A stretch of 35,070 nucleotides of DNA from JAVJUS01 sp040220455 (lineage in GTDB: Bacteria > Pseudomonadota > Alphaproteobacteria > DSM-16000 > Inquilinaceae): contig JAVJUS010000032.1 of NCBI GenBank assembly GCA_040220455.1, positions 1-35,070 on the forward strand, read 5' to 3'. Every line of letters begins with the position of its first letter. The first letter of the stretch is position 1. The translations under genes were made by a program, and so were the position numbers. Of the stretch, positions 24,857 to 33,913 are shown one piece after another. The notes beneath the pieces are model-generated. The model ran no database searches and was not told the origin of the DNA. It saw only the letters and a program-made list of their open reading frames with translations.

Positions 24857-26038
24857 TCAGCAGCAGCCGCCGCCGCTGTCGCAGCAGCCGCCCGCGGCGC
24901 CGCCGGCGGGCTTGTCGCAGCACGCCGCCGCGGCGGCCGCGGCGGGCTTGGCCGCCGGCTTGGGCTTGGGCGCGTGGGTCTGCGCGGCGGCCGCCGTGCC
25001 GGCCGGGATCGCCTGGTCCGTCGCGTCCACGACCTCGAGCATCTGCCCGGCATAGGGGCCGTCGGTCATCTCGCGCCAGTGGGCGCCGCTGACATAGACG
25101 ACATCGCCGCGCTTGTAGGTCTTGCCCCGGTCGTCGGTGACCTGCTTCCAGGGCCCGGCGTACATGACCTGGCGGGCGGGCTCGTCCTTGCGCTTGGCCG
25201 CCGGCTTCCAGGCGGTCAGGGTGACCGACCAGAACTCGATGCCGGCGATCTTGCCCGGGGCGTCGCTGCGCTTGTCGATCTGTATTCCGTTGAAGCCGGC
25301 ATCCTCGAGGATCTTGTAGAACTCCTGCTCCTGGAAGCAGCCGGAATAGCAACCGGCCCAGAGCTCCGGATCCTCGCGCAGATGCTCCGGCACCACGGTC
25401 TTGGAGACGTTGTCCGAGATCGCGATCCGCCCGCCCGGCTTGAGCACGCGGAACATCTCCTTGAAGACCTCGGCCTTGTCTTCCTGGCGAACCAGGTTGA
25501 TTACGCAATTGGACACGATCAGGTCGACGCTGTCGTCGGCGATCAGCGGCCGGGTGCGCACCTGCTCGCGGATCGCGGCCTGGAGCTTGACGAAGGCGTC
25601 CATGTCGGCGGCCGGCTTGTCGGCGAGGACGCGGCCAACGGCCTCCAGGTCGGTGCGCAGGTCCTGGATGCGCGCGACGTGGAAGTCGCACGTGTCATGG
25701 CCGACATTGGCCGCGAAGATCGGCTTGTTGCGCCGGGCGAGCTCGACCATCTCCGGGTTCATGTCGACGCCGATGACCCGGCCCTCGGACCCGGCGACCT
25801 GGGCGATGACATAGGCCATCTTGCCGCTGCCGCTGCCGAGGTCGAGCACCGTGTCCCCGGGGCGCACGTGCCGGGTCGGGTCGCCGCAGCCGAAGTCGTT
25901 GTCGAGCACTTCCTTCGGCACCGCCTTCAGATAGTCGCCGGCGTATTCCTCCGGCGTGCACAGCTTCTTGGCCGGGGCGGCGGCGTCGGCCTTGATCGCG
26001 CCGGTATAGATCTCGTTGATTGCCAGTTCCTGGTCCAT
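24857..26038 (-). CDS. arsM: Arsenite S-adenosylmethionine methyltransferase (ArsM-like) with a Cys-Cys tail
   Basis: The 393-residue protein has a class I methyltransferase domain with motif DLGSGSG (66-72) and VDMNPEM. The arsenic-binding cysteines of ArsM are matched by C51 (DFGCGDP), C178 (VSNCVINL) and C230 (WAGCYSG). The C-terminal domain has the VMYAGPWKQV element seen in this family. Odd feature: after an Ala/Pro/Lys linker the protein ends with three CC pairs at 373-374, 385-386 and 392-393. It would methylate trivalent arsenic using SAM and thiols. No arsR, arsC or efflux gene is near. It is convergent with preA. Activity on another metalloid or thiophile is possible. Confidence 0.82.
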   Translation of the reverse strand: MDQELAINEIYTGAIKADAAAPAKKLCTPEEYAGDYLKAVPKEVLDNDFGCGDPTRHVRPGDTVLDLGSGSGKMAYVIAQVAGSEGRVIGVDMNPEMVELARRNKPIFAANVGHDTCDFHVARIQDLRTDLEAVGRVLADKPAADMDAFVKLQAAIREQVRTRPLIADDSVDLIVSNCVINLVRQEDKAEVFKEMFRVLKPGGRIAISDNVSKTVVPEHLREDPELWAGCYSGCFQEQEFYKILEDAGFNGIQIDKRSDAPGKIAGIEFWSVTLTAWKPAAKRKDEPARQVMYAGPWKQVTDDRGKTYKRGDVVYVSGAHWREMTDGPYAGQMLEVVDATDQAIPAGTAAAAQTHAPKPKPAAKPAAAAAAACCDKPAGGAAGGCCDSGGGCC

Positions 26039-26299
26039 CTCGCGTCTCGCTCCGCCATCGGGGCGCGACCGGCCGGCGCGAGGTTAGCGCCGCGCCCGGC
26101 CCGGGAGTCCCTCGCCTGAGGGGGTCGCGGGCCGATCGAGCCGATCGCTCTGAGGGTGCCCGTCACTGCGGGCATGACCTTTGATAGCATCACGGGCGAC
26201 GGTTCTCAATCTTATAATTCTATATTTCCAGATTCTTCGATTAATGGACGTGGGCGCCCGGCCGGCGCCATCTCGCGGCCGGCCCGGGACCGGCCGCGC

Positions 26300-27214
26300 T
26301 TATCGGACGGCGAAGAGCGCGATCGTCAGCTCGTAGGGTGCGCTGTCCGCGTTGACCGAGGAGGGCGGGTTGGCCTGGCTGTGGAACAGGACGGCGTCGA
26401 CCGGCCCCTCCCACTGGCGGGCGTCGAGCATGGAGCCGGGCTCCAGCGCCGTCGCCCGGCCGGCGACGGTCAGGCGGACCGGCAGGCGCACAGCCGTGCC
26501 CTCCGCCTCCGCCGCGCGGAGCGCGTCGGCCGGCGCCGTCTCCTGGGCGACCGTCACCGCGCCCTCCCGGAAGGAGCGGGTGATCGGCTCCTCGCCCGAG
26601 GCCTGGAGGTAGAGCAGCAGAACGCGCCCCTCGGCCCTGGCCAGGGCGAGCTCTCGAGCCTGCTGGGGCCGCATGCCGACCCGCTCGGCCAGCCGCAGGC
26701 GGACCCGGTCGCCCTCGGCGACGCCGGGCAGCGGCTCCCCGCCGGGCCGGCGGTAGAGAATGCGGATCTCCCCCTCGCCCTCCGCCGGCCGGAGGGTCAG
26801 CGAGTCCCCCGTCACGCCGGTCACGGTCGCGGCCCCGGCATAACCGCCCGGGAAGCCCGGCGCGGCGATCGCCACGTCGACGGTCGGCGCGGGGGCCAGG
26901 GTGGGTGGCGCCGCCGGCTCGGCCGGCCGCGACTCCGCCACGGGACGGGGCCGGGCGGCCAGCGGCGTCTCGGGCACGCTCAGCGCGTCGACCGGCGGCG
27001 CGTTCGCGCTCGCCAGGGCCGCCTGCCAGCGTTCGCGCGCGCCCGGATCGGGCACGGAGACGAGGATGTCGGCCTCGCTCGCCGCGCGCCCGCCCACGGG
27101 CATCGCGGGGCCCTGGGCACAGGCCGCGAGGCCCGTTCCGGCCGCCAGCAGCGCGGCGAGGGGCAGGAGACGGAAGCGGGGATGGCCGGGTGCGGAACGA
27201 CGATCGCGGATCAT
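26300..27214 (-). CDS. Putative lipoprotein, partner of the metzincin gene
   Basis: The 304-residue protein has a basic N-terminus and a hydrophobic segment ending in the lipobox GLAAC (Cys at about 32). A Pro/Ala-rich linker (about 75-115) follows, then a beta-rich C-terminal half (for example VTGVTGDSLTLRP, GDRVRLRLAERVG, GRVLLLYLQASGEEPI). I do not recognise a family, and I see no catalytic motif. Its start lies 3 nt after the stop of the zinc protease gene, so the two are cotranslated and probably work together at the cell envelope. An accessory or inhibitor role is only a guess. Confidence 0.75.
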   Translation of the reverse strand: MIRDRRSAPGHPRFRLLPLAALLAAGTGLAACAQGPAMPVGGRAASEADILVSVPDPGARERWQAALASANAPPVDALSVPETPLAARPRPVAESRPAEPAAPPTLAPAPTVDVAIAAPGFPGGYAGAATVTGVTGDSLTLRPAEGEGEIRILYRRPGGEPLPGVAEGDRVRLRLAERVGMRPQQARELALARAEGRVLLLYLQASGEEPITRSFREGAVTVAQETAPADALRAAEAEGTAVRLPVRLTVAGRATALEPGSMLDARQWEGPVDAVLFHSQANPPSSVNADSAPYELTIALFAVR

Positions 27215-27217
27215 GGC

Positions 27218-28843
27218 TCAGCCTCCGAAACGGCCGTCGGTGCGGGGGCCGACATAGGTGATGGCGCGCCAGTTGCCGAAGTCGCGGGCGATCGTGCCGC
27301 CGACGAGGCCCGAATTGCTGGCGCAGGTATCGGTGGTGTCGCCGTCGTTGTTCCAGTCGATGGCGTTCCCGCCCCAGAGGCCCACGGTCTCGTCCAGGCA
27401 GGATTCGTCGAGTTGCCGGCCCATGCCGGTGGAGTAGTCGGTCAGGTCGCTGAAGGCGCCGGGCAGCGCGCCGCCCGGCTCCGTCGCCCCGGTCGTCAGG
27501 TAGTAGAAGGGCTGGTAGACCGGATTTGCCCGCCGGTTCGCGTTCGAGCGGCCCGTGCGGAGCTGCCAGCTGTAGCTCATGACGCTCGAATAGGTGGGAT
27601 TGTTGGTCGAGTGGTCCTCCCCGCCGTGGCGCAGGCCCAGATTGTGGCCGAACTCGTGCACGAAGGTCTCGATCATGGCCTTGTCGGTCTGGAACGAGCC
27701 GGGAAAGTCGTCGAAGCTGACGATCAGGTCGTCGCCCCCGTTGCCGGTGGCGAAGCTGACGTCGCTAACCCCGCTCGACCCGTTGGGCCGGGCATTGGCC
27801 CAGATCGCGTAGTGATAGACCCGGTCGCGCACGGCGTTGTCGAAGTTCGCGGCCTTGAGCGTGTAGAAGTCCGCCTGGCCCAGCATCGCATTGTCGGCCA
27901 GGTTGAAGTCGATGGCGTTGGTGAAGGGCACGGTTCCGCCCGTGTCCAGCACCATGTTGATGCCGCTGTCCGCGCTCGGGTTGACGACCGGCGCGGCGGC
28001 GAAGACGTCCTCGGCGCCGGTCCAGATCGCGGCGCCCGGCGGGTTGGCGAGGCCCTGCATGACGTCGACCTCGACGAACACGTCCGGGCGGTGCGGGTCG
28101 GCGCCCAGCGCGGGCAGGTCGATGTCGACCGTGCCGTCGCCGTCGGCGTCGTAGCCACCCGTCTCCCAGGCGTCGGGCAGGTCGTCGCCGTCGCTGTCCA
28201 GGCTCGCCGCGTCGCTCGGCAGGGTGTAGTCGACCGTGTCGGAGGTGGCGCCGCCCGGGTTGCGCACGGCGACCGAGATCGTGTCGCCCGGCGTGCCCTC
28301 CAGCGGCACGGCATAGGCGAGCCAGTGCCGGATCGGGTAGTTCAGATCGTCAGGCGGCACGCCCAGCAGGTCGTTGGTCAGGCCCTTGTGCGCCACGGTC
28401 GGCTCGGCCGCGCCGTCGACCAGCACCTCGGCCCCGACATCGCCGTTGGCGGCCTGGACGTAGAGCCAGGCGGTGACCGTCCCGCCGCCGAAATCGGCGT
28501 AGGCGAGGCTGACCCGGTCGACCCTAGGCCCGCCGATCGCGACCGGGGCGATGACCGTGAAGGGAAGCGTGCCGCTGGTGTCGCCACTCCGCCGCAGCGC
28601 CACCGGATGGGCGCCGAGCGCGGCGCCGGTCGGCACGGAGAACACGCTCGCCCCCAGGAAACCGCCGGGCAGGGCCGTCTCGGACCCGGTGCCCGCGTCC
28701 CACAGGAGCGTCGACAGGAAGGTGTCGCCGTCGACCGAGACCAGCGTGCGTTCGGGCCCGGTGTCGGGGGTCAGCGCGTCGAGGTCGGGGGCGCACCCGG
28801 CGGCGGCGAGGGCGGCCAGGGCGAGGCCGGCACGGAACAGCAT
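27218..28843 (-). CDS. Secreted metzincin-type zinc metalloprotease, probable lipoprotein
   Basis: The 541-residue protein starts with a signal-like segment LALAALAAAGC (a permissive lipobox), then two beta-rich domains. An Asp-rich calcium-binding-like stretch follows at about 216-241 (DSDGDDLPDAWE and DADGDGTVDID), as in thrombospondin type 3 repeats. The zinc site HEFGHNLGLRHGG (His at 396, 400 and 406, Glu at 397) and a Met-turn VMSYSW 16-20 residues later mark it as a metzincin. GGGAGG lies 7 nt upstream of the ATG at 28843; the adjacent ATG at 28846 is possible. The lipoprotein gene follows after 3 nt. The substrate is unknown; the exact metzincin family (for example M43-like) is not certain. 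Confidence 0.83.
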   Translation of the reverse strand: MLFRAGLALAALAAAGCAPDLDALTPDTGPERTLVSVDGDTFLSTLLWDAGTGSETALPGGFLGASVFSVPTGAALGAHPVALRRSGDTSGTLPFTVIAPVAIGGPRVDRVSLAYADFGGGTVTAWLYVQAANGDVGAEVLVDGAAEPTVAHKGLTNDLLGVPPDDLNYPIRHWLAYAVPLEGTPGDTISVAVRNPGGATSDTVDYTLPSDAASLDSDGDDLPDAWETGGYDADGDGTVDIDLPALGADPHRPDVFVEVDVMQGLANPPGAAIWTGAEDVFAAAPVVNPSADSGINMVLDTGGTVPFTNAIDFNLADNAMLGQADFYTLKAANFDNAVRDRVYHYAIWANARPNGSSGVSDVSFATGNGGDDLIVSFDDFPGSFQTDKAMIETFVHEFGHNLGLRHGGEDHSTNNPTYSSVMSYSWQLRTGRSNANRRANPVYQPFYYLTTGATEPGGALPGAFSDLTDYSTGMGRQLDESCLDETVGLWGGNAIDWNNDGDTTDTCASNSGLVGGTIARDFGNWRAITYVGPRTDGRFGG

Positions 28844-29308
28844 CATCGGGCCTCCCGCGGAAGCGATGCGATCGGTCGGGCCCGCCAAGGATGGTGTCGC
28901 TCGCGGTTCCTTCCGCGAGCATTAATCTTTATTAAGATTGCTATTGTTGGAGCGTATTGTACGTCAACAGCTTATGTCTTGCAATATTTAGCATGATTAT
29001 GGTTTCAGGCGCTCGTAAGTCGGGAGACTCGTCGAGCAGCCGCCCCGCCCCGTTCCATCCCGGCTGCCCCGTCACCGGGCGACGTCTGCCCTATCCTTGG
29101 GCACCGCTCCGGCGCCGGCGGCTCGCGCTCCCCGAGTGCCCCCAGGGTTCTGGGCCCTGGCATGGGGCTTGCTGCGATCTTGACGATGTGGTCAGCTTTT
29201 TTCGCCACGCCCGGCGTCGCCGCTCAGGATCGCCCCGATCGGGGGCGAACCGGTCCGGACCGGCGTCGGGCGGCGGGCCACCGAAGAACGGAAAAGCGAC
29301 CGGACGGG
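28844..29308. other. Divergent promoter region between the protease and amidohydrolase genes
   Basis: About 465 nt without a convincing gene. It holds an A+T-rich stretch at 28915-29005 with a perfect AATCTT-TATT-AAGATT repeat (28924-28939) and a CCAGGG-N7-CCCTGG repeat at 29142-29160. The amidohydrolase frame stays open back to an ATG at 29162, but that part does not look like the family. No RutR-like palindrome of the 21226-21241 type is seen here. Confidence 0.55.
28924..28939. promoter_or_regulatory. A+T-rich inverted repeat upstream of the protease gene
   Basis: AATCTT-TATT-AAGATT, perfect 6+6 with a 4-nt spacer, about 80 nt upstream of the protease start. It could be an operator or part of a promoter. 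Confidence 0.4.
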
Positions 29309-30541
29309 ATGCAGAACCTCAGGATCGACGCCCAGCGGCTCTGGGACACACTGATGGAGACGGCGCAGATCGGCGCCACGCCGAAGGGCGGGATCAAGCG
29401 GCTGACGCTGACCGATCTCGACCGCCAGGTGCGCGACTGGTTCGTCGAGAAGGCGAAGGAGGCGGGCTGCGAGGTCGGCGTCGACTCGATGGGCAACATC
29501 TATGCGACGCGGCCGGGCACGGACAATTCGCTGCCACCGATCGTCTGCGGCAGCCATCTCGACACCCAGCCGACCGGCGGCAAGTACGACGGCATCCTGG
29601 GCGTGCTCGCCGGGCTGGAGGTGATCCGCACCCTCAACGACGCGGGCTACGAGACCCGGCGCCCGATCATGGTGGTCGACTGGACCAACGAGGAAGGCTC
29701 GCGCTTCGCCCCGGCGATGCTGTCCTCGGGCGTCTATGGCGGCGCGTTCACGCAAGACTGGGCCTATGCCCGCGCCGACGCCGAGGGCAAGACATTCGGC
29801 GGGGAGCTGGAGCGCATCGGCTACAAGGGCGCCGAGCCGGTCGGCGAACGGGAGTTCGGTGCCTTTTTCGAGCTGCATATCGAGCAGGGCCCGATCCTGG
29901 AGGCGGAGGAGAAGACGATCGGCGTCGTCACCGACGGCCAGGGCCAGCGATGGTACAACGTCACCGTCACCGGGCGGGAGAGCCATGCCGGCACGACGCC
30001 GATGCCGCTGCGCCGCGACGCCCTGGTCGGCGCCGCGCGGCTGGTCGAGGCGGTCCACCGCATCGCGCTCGACCACGCGCCGGACGCCGTCGGCACGGTC
30101 GGCGTGCTCGACATCGCCGAGCCGTCGCGCAACGTCATCCCGGGCACGGTGACCTTCACGGTCGACCTGCGCCACCCGGACGACGACCAGTTGAGCCGCA
30201 TGGACGCGGCGCTGAAGGGCGCGGCGGGGACCGTGGGCGACGATCTCGGCCTCGAGGTCGCGATCGAGCCGATCTGGCACTTCCCGCCGGTCGCTTTCGA
30301 CGCCGACTGCGTCGACGCGGTGCGCAAGGCGGCCGAGGATGCCGGCTTTTCGTGGCGGGAGATCGTCAGCGGCGCCGGCCATGACGCGTGCTATACCGCG
30401 CGGCGCTGCCCGACCTCGATGATCTTCGTGCCGTGCGAGAACGGCATCAGCCACAACGAGATCGAGAACGCCACGATGGAGGATTGCGCGGCCGGGGCCA
30501 ATGTGCTCCTCCACGCGATGCTCTCCCGGGCGAACGCCTGA
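29309..30541 (+). CDS. Zn-dependent hydantoinase/carbamoylase-family amidohydrolase, probable beta-ureidopropionase
   Basis: The 410-residue M20-type enzyme has GSHLDTQPTGGKYDGILGVL (zinc ligands H83, D94), DWTNEEGSRFAPAM (E128/E129), FFELHIEQGP (H190), the dimer-domain GRESHAGTTPMPLRRDA, and GAGHDACYTA plus ENGISHNEIE near the end. Members hydrolyse N-carbamoyl amino acids, beta-ureidopropionate or allantoate. With preT/preA and a pyrimidine-type ABC importer nearby, beta-ureidopropionase (release of beta-alanine, CO2 and NH3) is the most likely role. I choose the ATG at 29309, where the family homology begins. The importer genes follow 87 nt downstream on the same strand. Confidence 0.85.
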   Translation: MQNLRIDAQRLWDTLMETAQIGATPKGGIKRLTLTDLDRQVRDWFVEKAKEAGCEVGVDSMGNIYATRPGTDNSLPPIVCGSHLDTQPTGGKYDGILGVLAGLEVIRTLNDAGYETRRPIMVVDWTNEEGSRFAPAMLSSGVYGGAFTQDWAYARADAEGKTFGGELERIGYKGAEPVGEREFGAFFELHIEQGPILEAEEKTIGVVTDGQGQRWYNVTVTGRESHAGTTPMPLRRDALVGAARLVEAVHRIALDHAPDAVGTVGVLDIAEPSRNVIPGTVTFTVDLRHPDDDQLSRMDAALKGAAGTVGDDLGLEVAIEPIWHFPPVAFDADCVDAVRKAAEDAGFSWREIVSGAGHDACYTARRCPTSMIFVPCENGISHNEIENATMEDCAAGANVLLHAMLSRANA

Positions 30542-30628
30542 GCGGAGGACGGCCATCACGACGCGGATCCCGACCCCCAACCGGACCGGCGCGCGGTCGC
30601 GCCGCACGACGCGCAGGAGCCGGCCCTG

Positions 30629-31468
<840 letters not shown>

Positions 31469-31795
31469 GGGGTGGGGGACCGCCGGCGCGCGCGAGGGGG
31501 CAGGCTCCGATCCGGCACGCCTCGGTGGGAAGGCGAGCGGTTCTTCACCACGAAGGACACGAAGACCACGAAGGCGTCCGCGCGGGCCGGGATACTCCCC
31601 GCTTCGATCAATTCGACCATTGAGCGCCGAAGGCGCTCGATCGACCTCGATGAAGGAGGGATGTAGCCCGACATTCGGCGGAAACCTCTTCGTGATCTTC
31701 GTGTCCTTCGTGGTGAAACCCCGGGCACGGACGCCGAAGCCGGCACCGGTTTCGCAGGCCCGCTTCGCCTCTCTCCGGCTGACGGGGGTGGCTCC
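31469..31795. other. Gap within the ABC transporter operon, filled by an inverted-repeat element
   Basis: 327 nt between the ATPase and first permease genes. Short frames cross it on both strands but consist mainly of the repeat. It holds the element at 31544-31717 and, before the permease, GGGGG near 31784 as a ribosome site. Confidence 0.6.
31544..31717. mobile_element. MITE-like inverted-repeat element, about 174 nt
   Basis: The terminal 30-nt arms (31544-31573 and 31688-31717) are inverted copies with one mismatch. Each arm holds CACGAAG at 9-nt spacing (for example CACGAAGGACACGAAG). A central GAGCGCC-GAA-GGCGCTC hairpin lies at 31622-31638. The element codes for nothing and has no obvious target duplication. 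Arms of this CACGAAGGA type are, as I recall, dispersed in many bacterial genomes, which suggests a non-autonomous repeat. In RNA the arms would form a long stem inside the operon transcript. Confidence 0.7.
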
Positions 31796-32707
31796 GTGAC
31801 GGCGTCCATGGCGGCACCGGGAAGCGTCTGGCGGCGGGCCCGGGACGGCCGGGCGCTCCCGATCGTGACCGTGCTCGCCGTGCTGTTCCTGGTCTGGTAC
31901 GCGGCCTCTATCTGGCTGAACGCGCCGCGGGCGGCGGAGGCGCTGGACCGGGGCGACGCGGCCTGGGGCACGGCGGAGCTGATCGCCGAAGCCTGGTCGA
32001 TGGACCGGCCGGTATTGCCGGCGCCGCACCAGATCGCCGCGAATTTCTGGGCCTCGACGGTCGAGGTCTCGGTCACTTCGCGCCGTTCGCTGGTCTACCA
32101 CGCCACGGTGACGATGAGCGCGACGCTGTCCGGCTTCGTGCTCGGCACGGTGCTGGGCATCGTCATCGCGATCGGGATCGTGCACATCCCGACGCTCGAC
32201 CGCTCGCTGATGCCCTGGGTGATCGCCTCGCAGACCGTGCCGATCCTGGCGATCGCGCCGATGATCGTCGTCGTGCTGGGCAATCTGGGGCTGACCGGCG
32301 TGCTGCCCAAGGCGATCATCTCGGCCTATCTCAGCTTCTTCCCCGTCGCGATCGGCATGGTCAAGGGCCTGCGCTCGCCCGACCGGCTGCATCTCGACCT
32401 GATGCGGACCTATTCCGCCGACCGCCGCCAGATCCTCGCCAAGCTGCGCTGGCCGGCGGCGGTGCCGTTCCTGTTCCCGAGCCTCAAGGTCGGCATCGCC
32501 CTGTCGCTGGTCGGCGCCATCGTCGCGGAGCTGCCGACCGGCGCCCAGGCCGGCATCGGCGCGCGGCTGCTGACCGGCTCCTATTACGGCCAGATGGTCG
32601 CCATGTGGGCCGCGCTGATCACGGCGGCGATGCTCGCCATGATCTGCGTCTTCGCCGTCGACGGGGCGCAGAAGCTCGCCGCCAAGGGGCGGGGAGGGCG
32701 GCTGTGA
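31796..32707 (+). CDS. ABC transporter permease (first)
   Basis: The 303-residue protein has about six membrane segments and a BPD-type permease domain (about 95-290), with the ATPase-contact region around DRLHLDLMRTYSADRRQILAKL, near the usual EAA motif. A first segment (TVLAVLFLVWYAASIWL, about 25-40) precedes a periplasmic stretch of ~50 residues. GTG at 31796, with GGGGG upstream, is the preferred start; ATG at 31808 is possible. It belongs to the nitrate/sulfonate/taurine/pyrimidine permease group. The next permease gene overlaps it by 4 nt (GTGA). The long upstream gap is due to the inverted-repeat element. Confidence 0.9.
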   Translation: MTASMAAPGSVWRRARDGRALPIVTVLAVLFLVWYAASIWLNAPRAAEALDRGDAAWGTAELIAEAWSMDRPVLPAPHQIAANFWASTVEVSVTSRRSLVYHATVTMSATLSGFVLGTVLGIVIAIGIVHIPTLDRSLMPWVIASQTVPILAIAPMIVVVLGNLGLTGVLPKAIISAYLSFFPVAIGMVKGLRSPDRLHLDLMRTYSADRRQILAKLRWPAAVPFLFPSLKVGIALSLVGAIVAELPTGAQAGIGARLLTGSYYGQMVAMWAALITAAMLAMICVFAVDGAQKLAAKGRGGRL

Positions 32708-33825
32708 TCGCGCTGCCGCCGCTCGCCCCCGTCACGGCCTGGGTGCTGGCGCTGCTGGCCGTGCTGATCCTGCCCGCCGGCCGGATCGAGGGCACGGGCG
32801 TCGGCCTCGTCGCCGGCGGCGAGGCGACGATGGTCGCGGCCATCGGCCTCGCGGCGGCCGCGGGCGGCCTCGTGCTCGGCCGGCGGCCGGCCCTGGCCGG
32901 CCCGCTCATGGCGATCGGCGGGATCCTGACCGGGCTGGTCCTGCTGCTGCGCATCCGCGACGGGCTCGTCTTCGAAGGCTCGCCATGGGCCGTCGCGGCC
33001 GTGATCGTCGCGGTCGTGGTGCTGCTGTGGCGGGCGATGGAGCAGATCGGCAGCCATGGCGGCCCGCCGGGCCGGGTCATCGTGCCGGTGCTCTTCGGCG
33101 GCCTGCTGGTCTATCTCTGGGAGGTGGCGTGCCTGGGCTTCGAGGTGCCGCAGGTCCTGCTGCCGGCGCCGAGCCTGATCGCCGCGTCGATCTCGGAGAA
33201 CCTCTACACCCTGGGCCAGGACTTCAATCAGACCTTCTTCAAGGCGGTGATACCCGGCTACGTGCTCGGCTGCGGGGCGGGGTTCCTGGTCGCGGTGTCG
33301 ATCGACCGCTCGCCCTTCCTGCAGCGCGGACTGTTGCCGCTGGGCAGCCTGATCAGCGCCATGCCGATCGTCGGCCTGGCGCCGATCATGGTGATGTGGT
33401 TCGGCTTCGACTGGCAGTCCAAGGCCGCGGTGGTCGTGGTGATGACCTTCTTCCCGATGATGGTCAACACGCTCGCCGGGCTGCAGGCGGCCGGCGCGAT
33501 GGAGCGCGACCTGATGCGCTCGTATGCCGCCAGCTACCCGCAGACGCTCGCCAAGCTGCGGCTGCCGGCGGCGATGCCGTTCGTGTTCAACGCGCTCAAG
33601 CTCAATTCCACGCTGGCCCTGATCGGCGCGATCGTGGCGGAGTTCTTCGGCACGCCGATCCTGGGCATGGGCTTCCGCATCTCCACCGAGGTGCAGCGGC
33701 TCAACGTGGATTTCGTCTGGGCGACCATCGCGGTGGCGGCGGTCGCCGGCTCGGCCAGCTACGGGTCGCTGGCCCTGATCGAACGCGCCGTGACCTTCTG
33801 GCATCCTTCCCACCGGCGGTCGTGA
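32704..33825 (+). CDS. ABC transporter permease (second), with extra N-terminal membrane segments
   Basis: The 373-residue protein has a BPD-type permease domain from about residue 165 on (TFFKAVIPGYVLGCGAGFLV, PIVGLAPIMVMWFG, then MERDLMRSYAASYPQTLAKL as the EAA-like loop). It is longer than usual: about 130 N-terminal residues form some four additional hydrophobic segments (for example VTAWVLALLAVLILPAG and AVAAVIVAVVVLLW). GTG at 32704 overlaps the stop of the first permease. It would form a heterodimeric channel with that permease. An 88-nt gap precedes the binding-protein gene. Confidence 0.9.
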   Translation: MIALPPLAPVTAWVLALLAVLILPAGRIEGTGVGLVAGGEATMVAAIGLAAAAGGLVLGRRPALAGPLMAIGGILTGLVLLLRIRDGLVFEGSPWAVAAVIVAVVVLLWRAMEQIGSHGGPPGRVIVPVLFGGLLVYLWEVACLGFEVPQVLLPAPSLIAASISENLYTLGQDFNQTFFKAVIPGYVLGCGAGFLVAVSIDRSPFLQRGLLPLGSLISAMPIVGLAPIMVMWFGFDWQSKAAVVVVMTFFPMMVNTLAGLQAAGAMERDLMRSYAASYPQTLAKLRLPAAMPFVFNALKLNSTLALIGAIVAEFFGTPILGMGFRISTEVQRLNVDFVWATIAVAAVAGSASYGSLALIERAVTFWHPSHRRS

Positions 33826-33913
33826 CCGGCGACGGTCGCGACCGGACGGGCGGGCGGGAGCCGGCGGGCCGGCGAGGCAGGACCGACACCAACGAACAGG
33901 TGAGGCAACCGAC

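Noticed and set aside
26156..28996. Plus-strand frame of about 946 codons
   Set aside because: Antisense to the lipoprotein and metzincin genes; no recognisable domain.
29162..29308. Upstream start for the amidohydrolase giving a 459-residue protein
   Set aside because: The extra 49 residues are mostly Arg/Asp/Pro-rich, absent from the family, and overlap a palindromic promoter-like region.
31472..31817. Short frames with Thr/Lys- or Phe/Val-rich repeats
   Set aside because: They are translations of the inverted-repeat arms and not genes.
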